Part shown: positions 58,728 to 64,000 of the stretch, in pieces | Layout: each line of letters starts with the position of its first letter | Numbering within the stretch: position 1 is the stretch's first letter | NCBI GenBank assembly: GCA_035535015.1 | Contig: DATLQU010000066.1 | Location: 1 to 64,000, forward strand | Reading direction: 5' to 3' | Origin: Palsa-661 sp035535015 | Lineage (GTDB): Bacteria; Actinomycetota; Acidimicrobiia; Acidimicrobiales; UBA8190 | Length of the DNA: 64,000 nt | Program-made: the position numbers and the translations under genes | The notes under the pieces: generated by a model | Seen by the model: only the letters and a program-made list of their open reading frames with translations | Told to the model about the DNA's origin: nothing | The model's database searches: none

Positions 58728-59590
58728 TGACCCGGCCCACCCGAGTCGTCGACGCCCACGTGCACATCTGGGACCCCGCCCGCACAGACTGGTACCCCTA
58801 TCTCGCACATCCTCCGGCGAACGGCCCCGGCGAGGCGTCGAGGATGTACCGCCGCTTCGACGTCGACACCTACCGGGCCGAGTCGGCCAGCTGGAATGTC
58901 GAAAAATTCATCAACGTCGCCGCCGCCACCGGCCGTCACTCGATAGAGGAAACCATCGAGCTCGATTCCAACGCTGCGGTCCGTGGCGGTCCCGACGCCG
59001 TCATCGGCGGTCTCCCGCCGACCGAGACGGTGGCTGAGGCCATCGCGCTCATCGACCGGCAGATGGCGGCCCCGCGCTTCCGTGGGGTCCGGCCCATGGG
59101 TGCCAACATGGGGCCGGTTCCCGACGCGGGAGTGCTCCACGCTCTGCAGGAGCGGAACCTGCTGTTCGAGCTGATGAGTCATCCCGATCAGCTCGAGGTG
59201 GCGGCGGCGCAGCTCGTCGGATTCGATGAACTGACCGTCGTCGTAGAGCACACCGGATGGCCCCGCTCGAATTCCGATGAGGAGCGCGGCCTGTGGCGGT
59301 CCGGCATCGATGCACTGGCCGGGCTCGGCGACAACGTCGTGTGCAAGCTGTCGGGCCTGGCGATGCCGCTTCAGTCCATGGAGGTCGACGCTTTCGCTCC
59401 ATGGCTCGAACCCGCCATCGAAGCCTTCGGCGTCGACCGCTGCATGTTCGCCAGCAACTTCCCTGTCGACTCGATGTACGGCACCTTCGACGAACTCTAC
59501 GCCGCGTTCAGCGGCGTGACGGCCGGCCTCGACAGCGAATCCCGGGAGAAGCTCTTCGCCGGGAACGCCGAGCGGCTCTATCGCTGCTGA
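58727..59590 (+). CDS. Amidohydrolase-2 family hydrolase
   Basis: TIM-barrel hydrolase of 287 residues: metal motif VVDAHVHIWDP (His11, His13), FRGVRPMGANMG, VVVEHTGWP, VCKLSGLAMP and the late Asp region RCMFASNFPVDSMYG, where the usual Asp is Asn-Phe-Pro. Members act on lactones or decarboxylate aromatic acids; after a BVMO a lactonase-like role is attractive. TGATG overlap with the SDR gene. Confidence 0.9.
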   Translation: MTRPTRVVDAHVHIWDPARTDWYPYLAHPPANGPGEASRMYRRFDVDTYRAESASWNVEKFINVAAATGRHSIEETIELDSNAAVRGGPDAVIGGLPPTETVAEAIALIDRQMAAPRFRGVRPMGANMGPVPDAGVLHALQERNLLFELMSHPDQLEVAAAQLVGFDELTVVVEHTGWPRSNSDEERGLWRSGIDALAGLGDNVVCKLSGLAMPLQSMEVDAFAPWLEPAIEAFGVDRCMFASNFPVDSMYGTFDELYAAFSGVTAGLDSESREKLFAGNAERLYRC

Positions 59591-59654
59591 GTAAGCGCGT
59601 CCCGGTGCCACGATGGTCAGGCGCGATGTTGCCTTTGACTAGAGCTTTCCCTGT

Positions 59655-59693
59655 TCAGCGGGCGAGGAGAATCGAACCTCCGTTCTCAGCTTG
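59655..59693 (-). repeat. Degenerate third copy of the tRNA-Gly 3' half
   Basis: AGCGGGCGAGGAGAATCGAA and the following CCTCCGTTCTCAGCTTGG match the 3' half of the tRNA-Gly at 62890-62960 with about four mismatches, in the same orientation. This suggests an older integration at the same tRNA gene. Confidence 0.75.
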
Positions 59694-60051
59694 GAGTATC
59701 GCCAGAGCCGACTGAGCCGAAAATGACCACGGGATCCCCGGCAATCGTCAACTCGAAGCCATCGTCGGCCAAATGACGGCCGGCCGGGGCGGTCGGAAGC
59801 CGGCACCAGTACCAACCCTGTGACGAACACAGAGAGGCGGTCAGGCGCCGCTGAATCTTTCCTGACACGGGAACCTCTGGCTTGACCCGACGGCTGTGCC
59901 AGACCCGGGTCCTACGATGAATGGACGTGCGAGCGCAGGCAGATGGCCAGCGCAACGGGTGGTCTCGGCCGGTCGCGCTCCCTGAGGATATCGACGCCGT
60001 GGGTCGATTTGCCGACGGCGTGCCCAAGCCCTTGACCAGGAATTTCAGTTG
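59694..60051. other. Gene-poor remnant between att-like copies
   Basis: No confident gene is seen between the amidohydrolase stop and the toxin-antitoxin pair (59591-60328, about 740 bp). A minus-strand segment encodes the protein-like piece SQGWYWCRLPTAPAGRHLAD followed by DGFELTIAGDPVVIFG, without a credible start and running into the degenerate tRNA copy. It may be the C-terminal remnant of a lost gene. Nothing else was recognised, apart from the att copies annotated separately. Confidence 0.4.
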
Positions 60052-60093
60052 GAGCGGGCGAAGGGAATCGAACCCTCGTTCTCAGCTTGGGAA
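60052..60093 (-). repeat. attachment-site copy: exact 42-bp repeat of tRNA-Gly 3' half
   Basis: All 42 bases equal 62889-62930, which runs from the tRNA-Gly 3' end to the anticodon loop, in the same orientation. Beyond the loop the sequences diverge (AAGCGC here, GCTGAT in the intact tRNA). That is the signature of tyrosine-recombinase insertion into the 3' end of a tRNA gene. Confidence 0.9.
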
Positions 60094-60328
60094 AAGCGCC
60101 CAGGCTGATTCGGCGAACGGCGGCGAACTAGAACGGCAGGTCAGCGACTCGGCGAACGAGTGCGAACGGCCTCAGACGGATACGGATGCGCCATAAATGC
60201 GCCATGACGCTGGCGTCAGTGTCCGCGGTCGACACCGGAAGCCCTCATCTCGCGTCCAGTCGGCTGGGATTTAGCCTTTCGATTTTTTCGATTTAGTGGT
60301 ATCCTGGTAATGAGATTTGGGAGGCATA

Positions 60329-60832
60329 GTGGCGACAAGGGCCAATGACGGGGTGGTCTTTCCCCCCGATGATCTTGAGGGGCTCCTCGACCTGGCCAGG
60401 TTCATGGAGCAGCACACCGAGCCCGGGATGCTGCTCGGCCCGGACGGCGAGCGGATTCCCCTGCCTGCGGAGGTCTACGGGGTCCTCGTCAATGTGGTGC
60501 AGGCGATGCGGGAAGGTAAAGCCATCAGCGTCCTCCCTCAGACACAACGGCTCACCACCCAGGAGGCCGCCGATTTCCTGGGAATCAGCCGGCCCACATT
60601 CGTCAAATTGCTCGAACGCGGAGAGATCCCATTCGAGCAGCCCGGTCGGCATCGGCGGGTCTTCCTGTCGGATCTCCTGGCGTACCAGCTGAAGAGGCAG
60701 ACAGAGCGCCGCGCCACGTTGAACAGGATGACAGAGGAGACCTCCGAGGCGGGCATCTACGAGGGCTCGCCCGGGGATTACGCCGCTGCCCTGAAGGTTG
60801 AGCGCAAGCGTCTGGCTCGTAATCGATCCTGA
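60329..60832 (+). CDS. Antitoxin-like helix-turn-helix protein (excisionase family)
   Basis: The 167-residue protein has a C-terminal MerR/excisionase-type domain, LTTQEAADFLGISRPTFVKLLERGEIPFEQPGRHRRVFLSDLLAYQL. GTG 60329 follows GGGAGG. TATCCT at 60299-60304 in an A+T-rich stretch is a likely -10 element. The PIN-domain gene starts 2 bp after its stop. The arrangement is that of an antitoxin gene preceding its toxin, with the antitoxin repressing the operon. Confidence 0.85.
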   Translation: MATRANDGVVFPPDDLEGLLDLARFMEQHTEPGMLLGPDGERIPLPAEVYGVLVNVVQAMREGKAISVLPQTQRLTTQEAADFLGISRPTFVKLLERGEIPFEQPGRHRRVFLSDLLAYQLKRQTERRATLNRMTEETSEAGIYEGSPGDYAAALKVERKRLARNRS

Positions 60833-60834
60833 AC

Positions 60835-61404
60835 GTGGCGCGCTATACGGTGGCGCTCGACGCTTGCGCTTTGGTCCCGATCGTCCTTGCGGACACGCTC
60901 CTGCGAGTCGCCGAGCGTGGTCTCTACCGTCCGCTGTGGTCCGGGCGGATCTTGGCCGAGGCACAGGGGGCGATCCTTGCGATCCACCCTGATATCGACG
61001 TCGCGACAGTCGCGAGGCGATTCACCGACATGGAAATGGCCTTCGATGACGCCATGGTGACGGGATGGCAGGACCTCGAGGAAACGATCTCGCTGCCTGA
61101 TCCCGACGATCGTCACGTGGTCGCCGTGGCGATCCGGGGAGGAGCCCAGGCCATTGTGACGAGCAACTTGGCGGACTTCCCCTCCGATACCCTCGCTGCC
61201 CTCGACCTCGAAGCCGTTCATCCCGATGACTTCCTGCTCGATCAGCTCGACCTCAGCCCCGTTATCGTCCAGGATGTCATTCGCGAGCAGGCGAAACATT
61301 CCAAGGCGCCACCCCTTACGGCCCTGGATTTGATCCTCCGCCTCGAACGGTCAGGAGCTCCACAGTTCGCCGATGAGCTCGGGCGGTTGTTCGCCGCCCG
61401 GTAA
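60835..61404 (+). CDS. PIN-domain toxin, VapC50-like
   Basis: PIN ribonuclease fold of 189 residues. The first acid is in TVALDACALVP; then LADTLLRVAERGLYRPLWSGRILAEAQ, LPDPDDRHVVAVAIRGGAQAIVTSNLADFP with the remaining acidic site. The C-terminal extension (LTALDLILRLERSGAPQFADELGRL) resembles the VapC50 C-terminal domain, explaining the length above the usual 130-140. GTG start at 60835. Known VapC toxins cut tRNA or rRNA; the target here is unknown. Confidence 0.87.
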   Translation: MARYTVALDACALVPIVLADTLLRVAERGLYRPLWSGRILAEAQGAILAIHPDIDVATVARRFTDMEMAFDDAMVTGWQDLEETISLPDPDDRHVVAVAIRGGAQAIVTSNLADFPSDTLAALDLEAVHPDDFLLDQLDLSPVIVQDVIREQAKHSKAPPLTALDLILRLERSGAPQFADELGRLFAAR

Positions 61405-61594
61405 GAACTGCGGCCGTCGGAACGAGATGGACTTCTCCGGGGGACGCACAGTGTCGGTTATCTACGAGCGTTCAACACGAACCGGTCCGTCGGCGTCGCC
61501 CCAGTGGAACGGACCCGGAGGTTGTTGCTGCGTCATCGCCCAAACTGTTCGAGATCTTGCACGGTTCGGCGTCCGGTAGTGACCGCACGCCAAC

Positions 61595-62755
61595 TCACGT
61601 GCTTCCGCCCGGCGTTTTCGGGACTTGGCGGAGAGGAAGCACCGCCGCGTCTGGGCGGACGTCGTCACATGGATCATCGAGGCGAATGACGAACCGCCAG
61701 CCCTCGTAAGCCTCGAGGGCCTGCCCGAGCTCCTCCCAGCTGAGCGTCCTTCCGTCGACGACCACGTCGTATGGCGTGCCGACCTCGTTGCCCTCGTGCC
61801 AGACCAGCCGGCCCCGCAGCTCGTCGTGCTCCTCCGCCAGGAGCCAACCCGCCCGATGCTTGTTCGGCGCCAGGTATCGCCTCCCCAGCTCCTCCTTCGC
61901 CATGCGGCGGAGGTGAGCCTCCAACTCGGCAATGTCCGCGTCATGGGGACCCAGGACGGCCAGGTGGAAGCCCTGCCGGGGTTCGAGGCTCGCATCTTCG
62001 AGTTCCATCTCGACGCCGGTAGGGGCCCGCCAGAGGCGAAAGCGGAGTGTGATGGGGCGACCGTCGACGCCGCTCAGAACGATCGGAGCTGGAGGATCGG
62101 GTAGCTCGGGATGGCCGGTGTGGTGGGCGATTCGCCGATCGGCGCAGCGGTCGCACAGGTGGTCCCCATCGATCGAGGCCCTCGGATCGGCGGCGCCGCA
62201 GTCCCGGCATGCGTCGGATACGGCAGGAACGTTCGTGGGCGAGGCGCCAAGATCCCCGACGCGCTGGAAGACAAGCTCGATTGGATAGTTGGAGCCAAGG
62301 GGACCAAGGATCGTCCTCCGAAGGCAACGATTGATCGCACGGACATCGCAGCGTTCAAGGCCACCAGCATCCTCGATGGCGAATCGACAACGTTGGCTCA
62401 AGTCGTTCATGCAACCGAGCACGCTTCGATCGGCAGTCTTGGCGATCCGAACATTGGCAGGGTCGAGCCGACCAAACGTGTCAAGTGGCAGCCCTTCCGA
62501 GTCGAGCTCCTGCTCGATGAGCCTGGTTGTGAAGCTCCCAATGGACCGGAGCGCAGCCACTCTGACATCGGTGGCGAAAGCCGAGAACATGGTTCCCGCA
62601 TGAGTGACAAGGAGGCATTTGCGTCCATCGAACCAGAGCAGATTCATGTACCAGTCGTCGTTATGCGGAGCCATTGAAGATGTCGCAGTCTCGAGCGTGT
62701 CAGGTTCGAGAAGCTTCAGGACCTTCGCGGTGCAGCGCAGAACCGTCGGTGTCAT
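61595..62755 (-). CDS. DUF6933-like / zinc ribbon / DUF7713-like fusion protein
   Basis: ATG 62753-62755 (MTPTVLRCTAKVLKLL) is preferred and gives 386 residues; an ATG 29 codons upstream (62840-62842) is open. Residues 1-165 look like DUF6933 (WYMNLLWFDGRKCLLVTHAGTMFSAF, KTADRSVLGCMNDLSQ). A Cys4 ribbon follows (DACRDCGAADPR, HLCDRCADRR). The C-terminal part has LSGVDGRPITLRFRLWRAPTG, FHLAVLGPHDADIAELEAHLRRMAKEELGRRYL and a tail domain, resembling DUF7713. Neither domain has an established activity that I know of. It converges with the toxin gene inside the island; the gap 61405-61594 holds nothing recognisable. Confidence 0.75.
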   Translation of the reverse strand: MTPTVLRCTAKVLKLLEPDTLETATSSMAPHNDDWYMNLLWFDGRKCLLVTHAGTMFSAFATDVRVAALRSIGSFTTRLIEQELDSEGLPLDTFGRLDPANVRIAKTADRSVLGCMNDLSQRCRFAIEDAGGLERCDVRAINRCLRRTILGPLGSNYPIELVFQRVGDLGASPTNVPAVSDACRDCGAADPRASIDGDHLCDRCADRRIAHHTGHPELPDPPAPIVLSGVDGRPITLRFRLWRAPTGVEMELEDASLEPRQGFHLAVLGPHDADIAELEAHLRRMAKEELGRRYLAPNKHRAGWLLAEEHDELRGRLVWHEGNEVGTPYDVVVDGRTLSWEELGQALEAYEGWRFVIRLDDPCDDVRPDAAVLPLRQVPKTPGGST

Positions 62756-62889
62756 CGGCGTTCGAGCGTACTGTTGCACGCCGAGTGGCAACACGACTGC
62801 GTCAGGAAGTGCGCCATGACGGCGCCATGACGCTGATGTCAACGGGCAACGGCCCGTCGCTGACCAGGAGGAATGTGAGGTGAGGTGAG

Positions 62890-62960
62890 AGCGGGCGAAG
62901 GGAATCGAACCCTCGTTCTCAGCTTGGGAAGCTGATGTTCTGCCGCTGAACTACGCCCGC
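62890..62960 (-). tRNA. tRNA-Gly (anticodon CCC)
   Basis: Minus-strand cloverleaf: acceptor GCGGGCG/CGCCCGC, D-arm TTCAGCGGCAGAA, anticodon stem TCAGC/GCTGA with loop TTCCCAA (anticodon CCC), and T-loop TTCGATT. CCA is not encoded and the discriminator is T. This is the intact copy whose 3' half is repeated at 60052-60093. It lies about 20-30 bp from the divergent dcd gene. Confidence 0.95.
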
Positions 62961-62989
62961 GAGAGTGGGGTCACTGTATCGTGCTGGCC

Positions 62990-63556
62990 GTGGTTCTCTC
63001 AGACCGGACGATTCGTGAAGAGCTGGAGAAGGGGCGGATCGTGATCGATCCGTTGGGGGAGGGCTGTATCCAGCCGTCGTCGGTGGATCTGCACGTCGAT
63101 CAGCACTTTCGGCTGTTCCGGAACCACTCGATGCGGGTGATCGACGTGCGGGAGGACCTGGAGGACCTGACCGAGCTGGTCGAGGTGGCCGACGGGGACG
63201 CCCTGATCCTGCACCCGGGGGAATTCGTGCTCGGGTCCACCCGTGAGCGGGTGGGTCTGCCCGACGACCTGGTGGCCCGGCTGGAGGGGAAGTCCTCCCT
63301 GGGGCGGCTGGGGCTGCTGATCCACTCGACGGCCGGGTTCGTGGACGCCGGCTGGGACGGGCACCTGACCCTCGAGCTCTCGAACGTGGCCAACCTGCCC
63401 ATCACCGTCTATCCGGGAATGAAGATCGGGCAGATCAGCTTCCTGCAGATGACGACGGCGGCCGAGAACCCCTACGGTTCCAAGGGCCTCGGATCGAAGT
63501 ACCAGGGCCAGCGGGGACCGACTCCCAGCCGGTACTTCGAGAACTTCCGTCGCTGA
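62990..63556 (+). CDS. dcd: dCTP deaminase
   Basis: Trimeric nucleotide enzyme, very close to the actinobacterial Dcd-DUT type: VLSDRTIREELEKGRIVIDPL, QPSSVDLHVDQHFRLFRN, LHPGEFVLGSTRERV, RLEGKSSLGRLGLLIHSTAGF, LTLELSNVANLPI and the tail SKYQGQRGPTPSRYFENF. In mycobacteria the homologue makes dUMP directly from dCTP. GTG 62990 fits the family N terminus; GTG 62981 would add three residues. Confidence 0.96.
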   Translation: MVLSDRTIREELEKGRIVIDPLGEGCIQPSSVDLHVDQHFRLFRNHSMRVIDVREDLEDLTELVEVADGDALILHPGEFVLGSTRERVGLPDDLVARLEGKSSLGRLGLLIHSTAGFVDAGWDGHLTLELSNVANLPITVYPGMKIGQISFLQMTTAAENPYGSKGLGSKYQGQRGPTPSRYFENFRR

Positions 63557-63596
63557 TCAGTACCCTCAAACTGACCAGGGAACCCCAGGAGGAGAT

Positions 63597-64000
63597 GTGA
63601 CCGTCAGGATCGTCATTGGTCTGGCCGCGACCGGCCTCGCCTTTGCTGTCGCCGGCCGACGGTTCTACTTCCTGTTCCGGTTGGTGCAGTCCGGGAAGGC
63701 CGACCACGGCCGGATGGGGAACATCCCCGGGAGGATCTGGGCCGAGCTGTCCGAGGTGGGGGGGCAGCGGAAGCTGCTGAAGAGGCCGGTGGCGGGACTG
63801 GCCCACGCCTTCACCTTCTGGGGCTTCACCATCCTGATGCTGACGATCATCGAGGCCTACGGAGATCTCTTTCAGAAGACCTTCGCCATCCCCGGGATCG
63901 GGCACTCGGCCGCGGTGGGCTTCATCGAGGATTTCTTCGCCGTGACCGTGCTGGTGTCGCTGGGTGTCTTCGCCGTGATCCGGACGGTGAACTCACCCAA
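63597..64000 (+). CDS. EtfD-like membrane iron-sulfur oxidoreductase (5' part, cut by window edge)
   Basis: From GTG 63597, preceded by AGGAGGAGAT, the visible 134 residues read TVRIVIGLAATGLAFAVAGRRFYFLFRLVQSG, IWAELSEVGGQRKLLKRPVAGLAHAFTFWGF and IEAYGDLFQKTFAIPGIG. This is the membrane (NarI-like) N-terminal part of the EtfD/FadF family (like Rv0338c), which passes electrons from electron-transfer flavoprotein to menaquinone in fatty-acid oxidation. The iron-sulfur domains would lie beyond the window. Confidence 0.85.
   Translation, partial: MTVRIVIGLAATGLAFAVAGRRFYFLFRLVQSGKADHGRMGNIPGRIWAELSEVGGQRKLLKRPVAGLAHAFTFWGFTILMLTIIEAYGDLFQKTFAIPGIGHSAAVGFIEDFFAVTVLVSLGVFAVIRTVNSP

Noticed and set aside
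59881..59917. TTGACC and TACGAT as a promoter in the island edge
   Set aside because: The hexamers are about 25 bases apart instead of about 17 and no gene follows.
61405..61594. Short plus-strand frame downstream of the PIN toxin
   Set aside because: Starts inside the toxin gene in another frame, lacks a ribosome site and has Arg/Cys-biased composition.

Overview
The window is a G+C-rich actinobacterial chromosome segment centred on the replication origin. Gene order is the classic actinobacterial origin block: tRNA-Ile, gyrA, gyrB, dciA, recF, dnaN and dnaA on the minus strand, then rpmH, rnpA, yidD, yidC, jag, rsmG, two parS sites, parA and parB on the plus strand. Further right come cwlM, trxA, trxB, murJ, a DUF6049 gene, pcnA, ino1-padR, DUF5318 and rpsF-ssb-rplI-dnaB, which keeps the order known from Mycobacterium tuberculosis (roughly Rv3907-Rv3923 plus Rv0001-Rv0058). 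Mycothiol-type, F420-type, menaquinone and PadR-ino1 genes agree with an actinobacterium. The missing ponA1, sigM and rpsR and the accessory content suggest a lineage distant from mycobacteria. Acidimicrobiia is my best guess, as an inference only.

Region by region. 1-9.5 kb: tRNA-Ile, both gyrase subunits, the replication initiation cluster and an origin with DnaA boxes on both sides of dnaA. 9.5-15.8 kb: ribosomal protein L34, RNase P protein, membrane insertase, Jag, RsmG and the ParABS system with two perfect parS palindromes. 15.9-28 kb: cell-wall and redox genes (degenerate-amidase CwlM, thioredoxin and its reductase, MurJ), DegV, tRNA CCA-adding enzyme and inositol-phosphate synthase coupled to a PadR regulator. 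28-36.7 kb: a thioredoxin-fold DUF929 protein with a VKOR (oxidative folding), a fluoride riboswitch in front of two CrcB subunits, a MenG-like methyltransferase, and an ECF sigma factor with a membrane partner. 36.7-43.8 kb: panB, rpsF-ssb-rplI, dnaB preceded by DnaA-box-like sites, and a two-component system translationally coupled to an EthD-like gene.

43.9-59.6 kb is accessory metabolism: F420/LLM oxidoreductase, threonine dehydratase, a lipoprotein, an SDR, a MenA-like prenyltransferase, a cyclopropane fatty acid synthase-like enzyme, a TrmA/RumA-type methyltransferase, a frameshifted SRPBCC pseudogene, and a tightly coupled operon of a Baeyer-Villiger-type monooxygenase, a double-SDR protein and an amidohydrolase.

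59.6-63 kb is an integration hotspot. The 3' half of an intact tRNA-Gly(CCC) is repeated exactly (42 bp) 2.8 kb away and again in degenerate form 0.4 kb further out. Between the exact copies lie a VapBC-like toxin-antitoxin pair and an unusual fusion of a DUF6933-like domain, a zinc ribbon and a DUF7713-like domain. No integrase remains. The right end holds dcd and the start of an EtfD-like iron-sulfur membrane protein cut by the window edge. Very long antisense ORFs throughout are by-products of high G+C and were left out.
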